Shown piece by piece: positions 1 to 8,430 of a stretch of 64,000 bases of DNA. How positions within the stretch are numbered: the first letter of the stretch is position 1; every line of letters begins with the position of its first letter. Both the position numbers and the translations under genes were made by a program. The notes under the pieces were generated by a model that saw only the letters and a program-made list of their open reading frames with translations, was not told the DNA's origin and searched no databases. Origin of the DNA: Antrihabitans stalagmiti. Lineage in GTDB: Bacteria; Actinomycetota; Actinomycetes; Mycobacteriales; Mycobacteriaceae. The DNA lies in NCBI RefSeq assembly GCF_016482825.1, contig NZ_JAEMNV010000004.1, positions 633,258 through 697,257 of the forward strand, given 5' to 3'.

Positions 1-680
1 TGAATCGAATGCAGTACGGCGTCGTTGTGCTCGTACATGGTGCGAAGTTCGTCGGGCGCCATACCGTGCGTCTGGCGTCGCAGCCGACGACTCAGCAACC
101 ACGAACTGACAACTGCCATTGCGAGGCCTGCTGCCGTGATGCCGAGAATGATCGGCAGGCCACGCGTCACCTGCTCACCGATACGCGCCCGCGTCACTCC
201 CGCTGACACCAGTCCCACAATCGCGCCGCCGTCGTCGTAGACGGGCGTAACCGACCGAATGGACGGCCCGAGCGATCCCGCGTACGTCTCGGTGAAGGTT
301 TCACCCGCGAGTGCCTGATCGATGTTGCCGGAGAAGAGTTGGCCGATCAGCTCGGGGTTCGCGTGCGTGTAGCGCGTGCGATCCGGCGCCATGACGACGA
401 TGAAGTCCATCCCCGTCGCGAGTCGGATGCGTTCGGTCTCCGGCTGCAATATCGCGGTCGGGTCCGCCGACTGCAACGCATCCGCGGTCGAGCGTGCCTG
501 CGCCAAACTCACGGCGATGCCAACGACCTCTTCCCGGGTTGCAGAGTCGCTGTCACGCCGTGCATCGACGATCGCGAGGACGGTACCTGCGGCGATGACG
601 ATCGTCAGCACCAAAAGCTGCAGGACGAGGACCTGCCGCGCGAGCGAAACGCGCCCCGCCGTCACACGTCCTCGGGTCAC
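1..680 (-). CDS. DcuS/CitA-type sensor histidine kinase, N-terminal part (runs off the window)
   Basis: Reading the reverse strand from a GTG at 680, which follows an AGGAGG ribosome site, gives about 226 residues with no stop before the window edge. Residues 12-32 form a hydrophobic membrane helix. An extracytoplasmic sensor domain follows and contains the segment YTHANPELIGQLF, typical of sCache/PASC domains of di- and tricarboxylate sensors. A second membrane helix is followed by LRRQTHGMAPDEL, the linker conserved in DcuS, CitA and DctB-like kinases just before the cytoplasmic PAS. The PAS, DHp and ATPase domains lie outside the window. The gene is divergent from the dicarboxylate transporter at 838, so it probably senses that transporter's substrate and acts through a response regulator encoded beyond the edge. 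The exact ligand (succinate, fumarate, malate or citrate) cannot be told. Confidence 0.9.
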   Translation of the reverse strand, partial: MTRGRVTAGRVSLARQVLVLQLLVLTIVIAAGTVLAIVDARRDSDSATREEVVGIAVSLAQARSTADALQSADPTAILQPETERIRLATGMDFIVVMAPDRTRYTHANPELIGQLFSGNIDQALAGETFTETYAGSLGPSIRSVTPVYDDGGAIVGLVSAGVTRARIGEQVTRGLPIILGITAAGLAMAVVSSWLLSRRLRRQTHGMAPDELRTMYEHNDAVLHSI

Positions 681-747
681 TCGGCCTCCTTCGACACGCC
701 GGTTTCGGTTTGGGCAACCGAGCCTTTGTGAACGTAATGAACGCAAT

Positions 748-763
748 CGTGACTCACATCACG
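748..763. promoter_or_regulatory. CRP/GlxR-like palindrome (site 1)
   Basis: CGTGA-N6-TCACG is a perfect inverted repeat in the 157-bp space between the divergent sensor kinase and dctA. GTGA-N6-TCAC is the core recognised by CRP-family proteins, GlxR in corynebacteria. Its position suggests global carbon control of one or both genes. Assignment of the regulator is inference. Confidence 0.55.
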
Positions 764-791
764 TCCGCAGGCCAACATTCTTACTGAGGCG

Positions 792-809
792 AAGTGATTC
801 ACCTCACTT
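792..809. promoter_or_regulatory. CRP/GlxR-like palindrome (site 2)
   Basis: AAGTGA-N6-TCACTT is a perfect 6+6 bp inverted repeat whose centre lies 45 bp from that of site 1 and 29 bp upstream of the dctA start. It shares the GTGA-N6-TCAC core. Lying this close to the start it could overlap the promoter or leader and act as a repressor site, while the distal copy could activate. Confidence 0.55.
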
Positions 810-837
810 CACCACCCGACACGGGAGAGGACACCAG

Positions 838-2241
838 ATGACTACTCGCAATATTCGCCCTGATGACAACCCAGTAACCGAGAAGCCCAAGAAGAGGGAC
901 AAGACCCACTGGCTCTACATGGCGGTCATCGTCGCTGTGTTCGCGGGCATCCTGGTCGGCTGGCTAGCGCCCGATACCGGTAAGTCGTTCGGCGTGCTCG
1001 GCACGATGTTCATCAGCCTGATCAAGATGATGATCAGCCCGGTGATCTTCTGCACGATCGTGCTCGGCATCGGATCGGTCAAAGCCGCGGCAAGCGTCGG
1101 CAAGGTCGGTGGCCTCGCACTCGCCTACTTCATCACCATGTCGACCGCCGCACTCGGAATCGGCCTTCTGGTCGGCAACCTCCTGCAGCCAGGCAGCGGT
1201 CTCGACATCTCCGAAAATGTCGGAGCGGGCGCCGACTACGCCGAGAAGGCACACGGTGCCGGCGGAACGATGGACTTCTTCCAGAGCATCATCCCGACGT
1301 CGCTGCTGTCCTCGCTCACGGCAGGCAGCGTGTTGCAAACCCTCTTCGTTGCCCTCCTCGTCGGCTTCGGTCTGCAGGCGATGGGCAAGGCGGGCGAGCC
1401 GATCGTTCGTGGCGTCGGGCATCTGCAGAAGCTGGTCTTCCGCATCCTGGCGATGATCCTGTGGCTCGCACCGATCGGCGCCTTCGGTGCCATCGCGAAT
1501 GTGGTCGGCCAGACCGGACTCGACGCGGTCGTGCAACTCGGCACCTTGATGCTTGCGTTCTACATCACCTGTGCAATCTTCGTCTTCGGCATCCTCGGCC
1601 TGATCCTGAAGTTCGTCTCCGGCTTCTCGATCTTCCGCCTGGTTCGCTACTTGGCGAGGGAGTACCTGCTCATCGTCGCCACGTCGTCCTCCGAGTCTGC
1701 GCTGCCCCGCTTGATCGCCAAGATGGAGCACCTCGGCGTGGAGCGCACCACCGTCGGAGTTGTTGTCCCGACCGGATATTCGTTCAACCTCGACGGCACC
1801 GCGATCTACCTCACGATGGCGTCGATCTTCATCGCCGACGCCATGGGACAGCCGCTCGCACTGAGTGAACAGCTCGGACTGCTCGCCTTTATGATCGTCG
1901 CTTCCAAGGGCGCCGCCGGCGTCAGCGGTGCAGGCCTTGCGACACTCGCCGGTGGACTGCAGAGCCACCGTCCGGAACTGCTCGACGGTGTCGGCTTGAT
2001 CGTCGGAATCGACCGGTTCATGTCGGAAGCTCGTGCAGTGACCAACTTCTCGGGCAACGCAGTCGCCACGATGTTGGTCGGCACCTGGACGAAGACTATC
2101 GACAACGACAAGGTCAAGGCAGTCTTCGACGGCAACGATCCATTCGACGAGGAGACCATGGTCGACGACCACGGTCCGGCCCCCGAAGATGACGCGAGGC
2201 CCTCGAACGAGGGACCAGCGAAAGAGAAAGCGCTGGTATAG
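838..2241 (+). CDS. dctA: C4-dicarboxylate/proton (or Na+) symporter, DAACS family
   Basis: The 467-residue protein is typical in length for DctA and GltP-type symporters. After a charged 24-residue cytoplasmic leader, the first helix starts at WLYMAVIVAVFAGILVG. The family's hallmark motifs are present: the serine-rich re-entrant loop SSSESALPRL, the GYSFNLDGTAIYLT segment, and the second hairpin around SKGAAGVSGAG. The C-terminal tail is acidic and charged. The ATG at 838 follows a GGGAGAGG ribosome site; the open frame continues upstream to 376 but that part is antisense to the kinase and not coding-like. It is divergent from a dicarboxylate-type sensor kinase and sits behind two CRP-like palindromes, which fits induction by substrate and carbon-source control. 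Substrate choice among C4 acids, orotate or glutamate is not decided by sequence alone. Confidence 0.92.
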   Translation: MTTRNIRPDDNPVTEKPKKRDKTHWLYMAVIVAVFAGILVGWLAPDTGKSFGVLGTMFISLIKMMISPVIFCTIVLGIGSVKAAASVGKVGGLALAYFITMSTAALGIGLLVGNLLQPGSGLDISENVGAGADYAEKAHGAGGTMDFFQSIIPTSLLSSLTAGSVLQTLFVALLVGFGLQAMGKAGEPIVRGVGHLQKLVFRILAMILWLAPIGAFGAIANVVGQTGLDAVVQLGTLMLAFYITCAIFVFGILGLILKFVSGFSIFRLVRYLAREYLLIVATSSSESALPRLIAKMEHLGVERTTVGVVVPTGYSFNLDGTAIYLTMASIFIADAMGQPLALSEQLGLLAFMIVASKGAAGVSGAGLATLAGGLQSHRPELLDGVGLIVGIDRFMSEARAVTNFSGNAVATMLVGTWTKTIDNDKVKAVFDGNDPFDEETMVDDHGPAPEDDARPSNEGPAKEKALV

Positions 2242-2256
2242 GGTCCCGCGCTACAC

Positions 2257-2297
2257 GTGAGTCCTTCCGGGGTGTCCAGTCCTCCGGAAGGACTCAC
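2257..2297. repeat. Large intergenic palindrome, copy 1 (possible terminator)
   Basis: Perfect 14-bp arms, GTGAGTCCTTCCGG at 2257-2270 and its complement at 2284-2297, enclose a 13-nt loop just after dctA. No T-run follows. The arm sequence recurs at 7663-7708 and 30711-30756, so this belongs to a repeat family rather than being only a local terminator. Confidence 0.85.
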
Positions 2298-2377
2298 TCG
2301 TGTGTACGGCCAGTTTGTCGGGCCGAGTTCATTCTCGGGGAACGACCTGTACACCTTCGGCTGCGACAGTGAAACCC

Positions 2378-3079
2378 ATGAGCGGTGAACTGATCGTTTC
2401 GATTTCCGGTATCAGGACCGAAACCCTTTCCGCCGCGACCGACTTCGCCGATGCGATGGATGGTCGCGGTGTTCGGCTTTCCCTCCTGGTCGCGCCACGG
2501 CTGCCAGACAAGTATCGGCTCGTGCGTGACGAGCACACGCAGGAATGGTTGCGCGCCAGGCGTGATGGTGGCGACGCCATCGTCTTGCACGGCTACGACC
2601 AGGCAGCGACGAAGCGCCGTCGAGCGGAGTTCGCGGCCCTCCCCGCACACGAGGCTCGGCTACGGCTCATCGCCGCTGACCGTGTCCTCGAAGAAACCGG
2701 TTTGCGGACAAGAATTTTCGCTGCACCACAGTGGTCCGCATCGGACGGAGCGATGGCAGCGCTACCTGGTGCGGGTTTCCGCGTCGCTGCCGGTCTGAGT
2801 GCGATCCACGACTTGGACCGCGGCGACTCCGTGCGCGCGCGGGTTCTCGGAATCGGTGAGGGGTTCCGAGCAGAGCCGTGGTGGTGCCGAGCGTTGGTCA
2901 TGGGTGCCGGCCGGATTGCGCGCAAGGAAGGCACACTCCGGCTTGCGATCTCGGCGAAGCAACTCGGCCGATCGGGGCCGCGCCAGGCATTGCTGGACGC
3001 GGTCGATCTCGCGCTGCACCACGGCGCGAACTCCGATGTCTACCGGTCGATGTCGGAGCCGCAGTCCCGCGCTGCCTGA
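2378..3079 (+). CDS. DUF2334 (polysaccharide-deacetylase-like) protein
   Basis: The 233-residue product resembles DUF2334 proteins, a branch of the carbohydrate esterase 4 / polysaccharide deacetylase fold. The early segment LIVSISGIR corresponds to the first strand, and AIVLHGYDQ to the conserved 'HGYDH'-like metal-binding motif, here with Gln in the final position. A later PQWSASDGAMAAL segment matches the region around the second conserved block. No signal peptide or membrane segment is seen, so it is predicted cytoplasmic. The ATG at 2378 was chosen because upstream residues from 2300 overlap the palindrome downstream of dctA. The natural substrate of this family is unsettled. Neighbours (dctA upstream, MBL hydrolase convergent) give no clear clue. 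Confidence 0.7.
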   Translation: MSGELIVSISGIRTETLSAATDFADAMDGRGVRLSLLVAPRLPDKYRLVRDEHTQEWLRARRDGGDAIVLHGYDQAATKRRRAEFAALPAHEARLRLIAADRVLEETGLRTRIFAAPQWSASDGAMAALPGAGFRVAAGLSAIHDLDRGDSVRARVLGIGEGFRAEPWWCRALVMGAGRIARKEGTLRLAISAKQLGRSGPRQALLDAVDLALHHGANSDVYRSMSEPQSRAA

Positions 3080-3086
3080 CCTGCCG

Positions 3087-3734
3087 TCAGCGCAACTGCA
3101 GTGCTTCCTCTTCCGGTAGCACCCGGAATTCCGTTCCCGCGGAGGCCAGTTCCTTCAGCCGCGCGTAGTAGATGCCGCGGCCGGCGTCGGAGACGACCTC
3201 CTGGTGAATCGGAAATGCGAATCGTGGTGCGACAGCGCGGAGGTAGTCGACGGTCTCGCTGAGCTTCATCCATGGAGCCGCCGCGGGGAGTGCGAGGATG
3301 TCGACCGAGACGTCCGGGACGAACAGTGAATCCCCGGGATGCAGCAGCCTGCCGGGTTCGTCCTTCGTGCCGAGCAGATAGGCGATGTTGTCGACCAACG
3401 GGAGATCCGGATGGATGACGGCGTGAGTTCCGCCTGCCCCCGTGACCTGGATGCCGCCGACGTCGAACACGTCGCCCGCGCGCACGGCGGTCCACGCCGG
3501 ACCGAACTTCGCCGCGGTCTGCGGATCGGCGTACAACTTGGCGCCGGGATTCGCCTCGACCAGCGCCGGCAGTCGATCGGCGTCGGCGTGATCGGCGTGC
3601 TGGTGGGTGATGAGGATGGCGTCGAGGCCGCCGATGCCTTCGAAACCGTGAGAAAACGATCCAGGGTCGAAGAGGATCTTCGTGTCGCTGTCTTCGACGA
3701 GGATGCAGGAGTGCCTGAAGTGACTCATTCGCAT
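3087..3734 (-). CDS. MBL-fold metal-dependent hydrolase
   Basis: The 215-residue protein has the small metallo-beta-lactamase fold of the UlaG/YtnP type. It opens with the strand MSHFRHSCILVE, then FDPGSF, the metal signature HQHADHADADRLP (HxHxDH), and a later GDSLF segment that supplies the bridging aspartate. The distal FPIHQE histidine probably completes the site. Two in-frame ATGs (3734 and 3728) are possible. The upstream one is preceded six to seven bases away by CATACT, a plausible -10 element, and no ribosome site, so a leaderless transcript is likely. The gene is divergent from purSQ. Members act on lactones, phosphodiesters or thioesters; the substrate here is unknown. Confidence 0.82.
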   Translation of the reverse strand: MRMSHFRHSCILVEDSDTKILFDPGSFSHGFEGIGGLDAILITHQHADHADADRLPALVEANPGAKLYADPQTAAKFGPAWTAVRAGDVFDVGGIQVTGAGGTHAVIHPDLPLVDNIAYLLGTKDEPGRLLHPGDSLFVPDVSVDILALPAAAPWMKLSETVDYLRAVAPRFAFPIHQEVVSDAGRGIYYARLKELASAGTEFRVLPEEEALQLR

Positions 3735-3749
3735 ACGTACGAGTATGCG
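3730..3749. promoter_or_regulatory. Inverted repeat over the MBL start and upstream of purSQ
   Basis: CGCATAC-N6-GTATGCG has perfect 7-bp arms. It covers the start codon and proposed -10 of the leftward MBL gene and lies about 25 bp upstream of TAAACT (3775-3780), a candidate -10 for purSQ. It could be an operator shared by both. The cognate regulator is unknown. Confidence 0.45.
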
Positions 3750-3848
3750 CCGGAACGTCGCTGTGGTGGACCGGTAAACTCCATGGTCGTCGAACCTTTC
3801 AAGGTTCTCCAGCGCCGAAGAACCGCAGTATCGAGCGAGGAGTTTCAC

Positions 3849-4085
3849 GTGGCCCGAGTCGTGGTCGATGTCATGCCGAAGGCTGAGATCCTGGATCCGC
3901 AGGGGCAGGCCATAGTCGGCGCACTGCCACGCCTCGGATTCGATGGTGTGTCCGACGTGCGGCAGGGCAAGCGTTTCGAACTCGAAGTCGACGACAACGT
4001 CGACGACACCGAGTTGGAGAAGATCGCCGAATCACTGCTGTGCAACACGGTGATCGAGGACTGGAAAGTGACACGTCTGCCATGA
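3849..4085 (+). CDS. purS: Phosphoribosylformylglycinamidine synthase subunit PurS
   Basis: A 78-residue protein starting with GTG at 3849 after a GAGGAG ribosome site. It matches Pur[20 protein letters not shown], the [15 protein letters not shown] core, and the C-terminal half with NTVIEDW. PurS dimerises and bridges the PurL and PurQ subunits of FGAM synthase, helping channel ammonia from the glutaminase to the synthase in step four of de novo purine synthesis. Its stop codon overlaps the purQ start in an ATGA arrangement, showing translational coupling. purL itself lies some 6 kb downstream, as in mycobacteria. Confidence 0.95.
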   Translation: MARVVVDVMPKAEILDPQGQAIVGALPRLGFDGVSDVRQGKRFELEVDDNVDDTELEKIAESLLCNTVIEDWKVTRLP

Positions 4086-4759
4086 CCGCCAAGATCGGTG
4101 TCATCACATTTCCGGGGACCCTGGACGACGTCGATGCAGCACGCGCTGTCACGCTCGCCGGTGCCGAACCCGTCGCACTGTGGCACGCGGACGCCGACCT
4201 CAAGGGCGTCGACGCAGTTGTGGTGCCGGGTGGCTTCTCGTACGGCGATTACCTCCGCGCGGGAGCAATTGCACGATTCGCCCCGGTGATGGGCGAAGTG
4301 ATCCGGGCGGCAGGTACGGGCCTGCCGGTGTTGGGCATCTGCAACGGCTTCCAGGTGCTCTGTGAAGCCGGATTGCTGCCAGGCGCATTGACCCGCAACG
4401 AAGGTCTGCACTTCATCTGCCGTGACCAGTGGCTGCGCGTCGACTCGAACTCCACGGCCTGGTCGTCGCGATACGAGGTCGGTGCCGAGATCTTGGTGCC
4501 ACTCAAGTCGGGCGAAGGCCGTTTCCAGGCATCCGAGCAGGTGCTCGACGAGTTGGAGGGCGAAGGTCGCGTTGTTTTCCGATACTCGGGCGACAACCCG
4601 AACGGCTCGCAGCGTGGAATCGCCGGTATCGCCTCGGCGAACGGTCGGATCGTCGGCCTGATGCCGCATCCGGAACATGCAACCGAAGCATTGACCGGAC
4701 CGAGCGACGATGGGCTCGGGTTGTTCCTTTCGGTGCTCGACTCGCTGGTGTCCGCATAA
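4082..4759 (+). CDS. purQ: Phosphoribosylformylglycinamidine synthase glutaminase subunit PurQ
   Basis: The 225-residue class I glutamine amidotransferase hydrolyses glutamine to supply ammonia to PurL for FGAM formation. Visible features are the early [15 protein letters not shown] strand, the oxyanion segment [16 protein letters not shown], the nucleophile elbow [10 protein letters not shown] with its cysteine, and the C-terminal LMPHPEHA containing the His-x-Glu pair of the triad. Length is typical of the separate actinobacterial/Bacillus subunit. It is coupled to purS by an ATGA overlap. A candidate TAAACT -10 at 3775-3780 would serve both genes with a leader of about 60 nt. Confidence 0.96.
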   Translation: MTAKIGVITFPGTLDDVDAARAVTLAGAEPVALWHADADLKGVDAVVVPGGFSYGDYLRAGAIARFAPVMGEVIRAAGTGLPVLGICNGFQVLCEAGLLPGALTRNEGLHFICRDQWLRVDSNSTAWSSRYEVGAEILVPLKSGEGRFQASEQVLDELEGEGRVVFRYSGDNPNGSQRGIAGIASANGRIVGLMPHPEHATEALTGPSDDGLGLFLSVLDSLVSA

Positions 4760-4778
4760 CAGATGGTCGTGTCGCGGA

Positions 4779-5996
4779 TTGACTGAGTCGACTCCGCCCG
4801 CCCGCGGCTCGTTGCTTCGACGGAACGCGTCGTTCCGTTTGCTGTGGTCGTCACGGGCGACGTCGTATCTCGGTGAATCGCTCGGTCTGGTTGCGCTGCT
4901 CGTGCACCTGGAGGGCACATCGCGCGCAGCGATTGCGGCAGCAATGCTGCTTGTCGCATGCGACTTCGTGCCAGGTCTGTTCGGGCCGCTGGCGGGTGCA
5001 ATCGCCGATAGGTTCGATCTGCGTCGCGTAATGATCGGATGTGAGGTCGCGCAGGCGTTGCTGACGGCGGTCATTGCCATCTGGCTGCCTGAGCTGCCGA
5101 TATTGCTTCTGCTCGTCGCAATTCGAGGTTTTGCCGCACAGATCTATCTGCCCGCATCTCGTAGTGCCGTCCCAAGTCTCGTCGACGATCGAGACGTCGA
5201 GTCGGCGAATTCGACTCTCGGCGCAGGAACCTACGGACTCGAAGCAGCCGGACCACTTGTCGCTGCAGCACTCTTCGGGCTGCTCGATGTGCGCGGACTA
5301 CTGCTGATCACCGCCGCTAGTTATCTGATCGCTGCAGTCGTTCTGGTTGCACTCCCGAAACTGCCGTCCGCTCGCGTAGATATCGAGCAAGGCCTTATCA
5401 CTTCGACGCGAGCCGGGATCGGCTTCCTCTGGTCGGCACCGGCAATCCGGGTGATCGCCGTCGGCTTCTTCGCGATCGTCGCATTCAACGGCGTCGACGA
5501 TGTGGCCTTGGTGTTTCTCGCGAAAGACTCACTGCACGGCAGTGATTCGGAGGCCGCGGCACTGTACGCGGGTGTCGGCATCGGACTGGCGATCGGCTAT
5601 CCGCTGTTGGCGCGCTATGCATCCCGCTTCCCCACGCTCGCTCTGTTGATCGTGGGGTTCGGCATCAGTAGCCTCGGCAATCTCGCAACCGGACTCGCCG
5701 GTGTCGTGATCACGGCGTTGCTGATTCAGATCGTTCGAGGGCTCGGGCTGACGGCATTGGATGTCGCAATCAACACCCACTTACAGCGGACCGTGCCGCG
5801 CGAGGTGCTGGGCCGGGTATTCGGCACGCTCTATGGTTTGGTCGGCGTCGCAGCAGGGCTTTCGTATCTTTTCGGCGGCATCCTGCTCCAGTTGACCGAC
5901 GCTCGAACGACTTTCGTGGTCGCCGGCGTCGGTGGGCTGCTGGTGACCGTGGTGACGGCACTCGCGCTGCGACGGGTCAGTTCTTCGACATCTTGA
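4779..5996 (+). CDS. MFS transporter
   Basis: The 405-residue protein is highly hydrophobic with about twelve predicted membrane helices and the loop DRFDLRRVMIGCE after helix 2, a version of the MFS motif A. Overall it resembles the drug/macrolide-efflux-like branch (MFS_3/EntS-like) in which the N-terminus reads LLRRNASFRLLWSSRATSYLGE. No ATG or GTG fits the N-terminus, so TTG at 4779, 19 bp after purQ, is the proposed start; readthrough co-transcription with purSQ is possible. The 3' end overlaps the convergent YiaA/B gene by 20 bp. Substrate unknown. Confidence 0.85.
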   Translation: MTESTPPARGSLLRRNASFRLLWSSRATSYLGESLGLVALLVHLEGTSRAAIAAAMLLVACDFVPGLFGPLAGAIADRFDLRRVMIGCEVAQALLTAVIAIWLPELPILLLLVAIRGFAAQIYLPASRSAVPSLVDDRDVESANSTLGAGTYGLEAAGPLVAAALFGLLDVRGLLLITAASYLIAAVVLVALPKLPSARVDIEQGLITSTRAGIGFLWSAPAIRVIAVGFFAIVAFNGVDDVALVFLAKDSLHGSDSEAAALYAGVGIGLAIGYPLLARYASRFPTLALLIVGFGISSLGNLATGLAGVVITALLIQIVRGLGLTALDVAINTHLQRTVPREVLGRVFGTLYGLVGVAAGLSYLFGGILLQLTDARTTFVVAGVGGLLVTVVTALALRRVSSSTS

Positions 5997-6261
5997 ACGG
6001 CGCATCGTGTTCGGTGATCAACCGTTCCATGCGGGCCTCGCGCAGCATCGCCTCTTCCTGCTGATCACGGACCACCTTCGCCAGCGTGAAGCAACTGGTC
6101 ACGAGGAACAACGCCGTCATGATCAAGAAGCCCTTCTGCCACGGATCGATCGGCAGATAGTAGACGCCGACAAGAGTGCCGAAGAGGCTGACGCCGAACG
6201 CGACGACTGCCTGGATATAGAACGCGGTGGTGTTGCGGGACTTCGCAGTTGGGGTTGTCAT
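5977..6261 (-). CDS. YiaA/YiaB family two-helix membrane protein
   Basis: The 94-residue protein carries the conserved YiaA/B signature: AFYIQAVVAFGVSLFGTLVG as helix one, YYLPIDPWQKGF as connecting loop, and ALFLVTSCFTLAKVVRDQQE as helix two and its exit. A charged C-terminal tail of about 30 residues is probably cytoplasmic. The function of this family is not established; it is found widely as a small inner-membrane protein. The gene converges on the MFS transporter and the two reading frames overlap by 20 bp at their 3' ends. Confidence 0.88.
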   Translation of the reverse strand: MTTPTAKSRNTTAFYIQAVVAFGVSLFGTLVGVYYLPIDPWQKGFLIMTALFLVTSCFTLAKVVRDQQEEAMLREARMERLITEHDAPFKMSKN

Positions 6262-6376
6262 GCCACAAAATTGTGCCGGTGGGTGCTGCTCGGCACGTGA
6301 GTACGACTACTCGAGACGGTTGGGTAGTTCCGCCGCGCGGCGCCGCGCGCCTGCGGTGCAGGCATAATCTCGGTGC

Positions 6377-7651
6377 ATGCCGCCGACAACGAACGCGACC
6401 GCAACCCGATTGTGCACCTTCATCGACGCGTCGCCGTCACCGTTCCATGTCTGCGCGACGGTCGCCGCCCAGTTGACTGACGCCGGTTTCGTCGAGTTGG
6501 CCGAGGCGGCCGCGTGGCCTGTCTCCGAAGGCAAGTACTTCGTCGTCCGAGGCGGGTCGCTCGTTGCGTGGAGTACCGAGGGTGTCGCGCCGCTTGCTCC
6601 GTTCCGGATCGTGGGTGGCCACACGGACAGCCCGAACCTGCGCGTCAAGCAGCATCCCGATCTGACCTCGGCCGGGTGGCAGTTGGTCGGACTGGAACCC
6701 TATGGCGGCGCGTGGCTGAACTCGTGGCTCGATCGCGACCTCGGTCTGTCGGGACGGCTCGCGGTTCGCGTTGGAAATGTTGTGCAGCAGAAGCTGGTTC
6801 GGGTCGATCGGCCGATCTTGCGGGTGCCGCAACTCGCGATCCACCTGAGCGAAGACCGCAAAGGTGTGCACCCCGATCCGCAGCGCCACGTCAACGCCGT
6901 GTGGGGAACCGGCACGTCGCCGGGCCTGATCGAGTACCTGGCCGCTGAGGTCGGCGTGGATGCGGATGCGGTCCTCGGTTGGGAGTTGATGACGCACGAC
7001 CTGGCGCCCAGTAGCGTGATCGGTGTCGAATCCGACTTGGTCAGCGCGCCGCGACTCGACAATCAGGGCACCTGCTATGCGGGGACACAAGCGTTGCTCG
7101 CCGCGGTGCAGGAGCCCGGATCGGTCGTTCCAGTGCTGGCATTGTTCGACCACGAAGAGGTCGGCAGTACCTCCGACCGTGGCGCGCAATCCGATCTGTT
7201 GAACACGGTGCTGGAGCGGGTCGTCCTTGCGGCCGGTGGCGGGCGTGAGGAGTTTCTGCGGACGATGTCGGAATCCGTCTGCGCCTCAGGCGATATGGCG
7301 CACGCGACGCATCCGAACTATCCGGATCGGCACGAGCCTGCCCATCGCATCGAGATCAACGGCGGTCCGGTTCTCAAGGTGAACCAGAATTTGCGTTATG
7401 CGACAGACGCTTCCGGCGCGGGAGTGTTTGCCTTGGCCTGCGAGCAGGCGGGAGTTCCCTTGCAGCGCTACGTACATCGAGCAGATCTGCCGTGCGGTTC
7501 GACGATCGGTCCGATCACAGCGGCGCGCACAGGTCTGTCGACTGTCGACGTGGGTGCGGCGCAGCTCGCGATGCACTCGGCCCGTGAGCTGATGGGTGCC
7601 CACGATGTTGCCGCCTACGCGGCCGCTCTCGCAGCGTTTCTAGGGCCGTAG
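6377..7651 (+). CDS. M18 family aspartyl aminopeptidase
   Basis: The 424-residue cytosolic metallopeptidase removes N-terminal residues, usually acidic ones in this family. The zinc ligands and catalytic residues are recognisable: [12 protein letters not shown] (first His), DNQGTCYAG (bridging Asp), FDHEEVGS (catalytic Glu and ligand Glu), and a C-terminal histidine in [11 protein letters not shown]. The substrate-pocket segments [10 protein letters not shown] and LPCGSTIGP are also intact. Members assemble into tetrahedral dodecamers. The ATG at 6377 gives a normal length. The M. tuberculosis counterpart in the same neighbourhood (between purQ and purL) is annotated pepC. A large palindrome follows the stop codon. 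Confidence 0.94.
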   Translation: MPPTTNATATRLCTFIDASPSPFHVCATVAAQLTDAGFVELAEAAAWPVSEGKYFVVRGGSLVAWSTEGVAPLAPFRIVGGHTDSPNLRVKQHPDLTSAGWQLVGLEPYGGAWLNSWLDRDLGLSGRLAVRVGNVVQQKLVRVDRPILRVPQLAIHLSEDRKGVHPDPQRHVNAVWGTGTSPGLIEYLAAEVGVDADAVLGWELMTHDLAPSSVIGVESDLVSAPRLDNQGTCYAGTQALLAAVQEPGSVVPVLALFDHEEVGSTSDRGAQSDLLNTVLERVVLAAGGGREEFLRTMSESVCASGDMAHATHPNYPDRHEPAHRIEINGGPVLKVNQNLRYATDASGAGVFALACEQAGVPLQRYVHRADLPCGSTIGPITAARTGLSTVDVGAAQLAMHSARELMGAHDVAAYAAALAAFLGP

Positions 7652-7662
7652 GGGCCTTCGGC

Positions 7663-7708
7663 CTCGTGAGTCCTTTCGGAGGTCCGGTCCTCCGAAAGGA
7701 CTCACGAG
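7663..7708. repeat. Large intergenic palindrome, copy 2 (possible terminator)
   Basis: Arms of 20 bp (7663-7682 and 7689-7708), perfectly complementary, enclose a 6-nt loop TCCGGT. The outer arm CTCGTGAGTCCTTTCGG is shared with copy 3 and, with small changes, copy 1. It lies 11 bp after the M18 peptidase stop and could act as its terminator, although no T-run follows. Confidence 0.9.
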
Positions 7709-7788
7709 CAGCGTGCTGCCTCCTGGAACCGTTTCTCGTTTTCCCGCGTCCAAGTTGAGTAGAGGACAACGGTTTACGAGGGGGAGTG

Positions 7789-8430
7789 ATGACGGACCTG
7801 CAATTCGGGTATCGGGGGGACGATCTCGACGAGGTTGATTCGGAGGTCGGTAGCGCGCCGATCGGGTCGTCGGCGGTGCGGATCGAACTCGACGGTTCTT
7901 TGCTGCCGACCGCAGTCGAGATCAGCCGCAACTGGCACGAACTCGTGGGAGCGGCGGAGATCGGCCGCGAGATCTTCGCTGCCTACAACCAGGCCGTTGC
8001 CCAGTTTGTTGTCGACTCGCTCAGCGCAGGCAAGCTGGAGCATCGAGGAGCGATACCGCCGCGCCGGACGCAACACATGGTTTTGCTCGAGACCACAACC
8101 TGGGACGAGTACGCGGCCGCCAGCGCCGCGATGTTCGACCACAGGTTGGTGACCGTACACGGTCACGCCACCGACCGGTGTGAACCTGCCGTAACGGTCC
8201 TCGCAGACAGAACGTCGATACTACGGATCACTGTCTGGTCGGAATGGGCGCAGACGGCAAGAGCAGGTGACATCGAGGGCGAAATCCTCTGGTGTGCAGA
8301 CCAATTGCGGCAGCAGCAGCCGGTGTTCGCCGTGCGTGGCGACTACACGCCGTTCTCCGACGAAGAGCTGGCGGCTCAGCATTCCGAGCATCGCTTCGCG
8401 CTGATCCGAAGCAGGTCGACCAATGGCTGA
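7789..8430 (+). CDS. Hypothetical protein, first gene of a type VII-like cassette
   Basis: This 213-residue soluble protein matches no family I can name. It has no signal peptide and no membrane helix; it appears mixed alpha/beta with a regular strand-rich C-terminal half (SILRITVWSEW, QQPVFAVRGDYTPF). The ATG at 7789 is preferred over an overlapping GTG three bases upstream because a GAGGGGG ribosome site sits about five bases before it. It overlaps the next gene, an EspC-like small protein, by 8 bp, so both are probably translated together. Position at the head of a WXG-protein locus suggests a chaperone or regulatory role, but that is only inference from context. Confidence 0.6.
   Translation: MTDLQFGYRGDDLDEVDSEVGSAPIGSSAVRIELDGSLLPTAVEISRNWHELVGAAEIGREIFAAYNQAVAQFVVDSLSAGKLEHRGAIPPRRTQHMVLLETTTWDEYAAASAAMFDHRLVTVHGHATDRCEPAVTVLADRTSILRITVWSEWAQTARAGDIEGEILWCADQLRQQQPVFAVRGDYTPFSDEELAAQHSEHRFALIRSRSTNG

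Noticed and set aside
376..837. Long N-terminal extension of the dctA reading frame
   Set aside because: It overlaps the reverse-strand sensor kinase, whose sequence is clearly coding, and an ATG with a good ribosome site is present at 838.
964..2172. Long reverse-strand frame opposite dctA
   Set aside because: Rich in Asp, His, Gln and Arg, as expected of an antisense shadow of a hydrophobic GC-rich gene.
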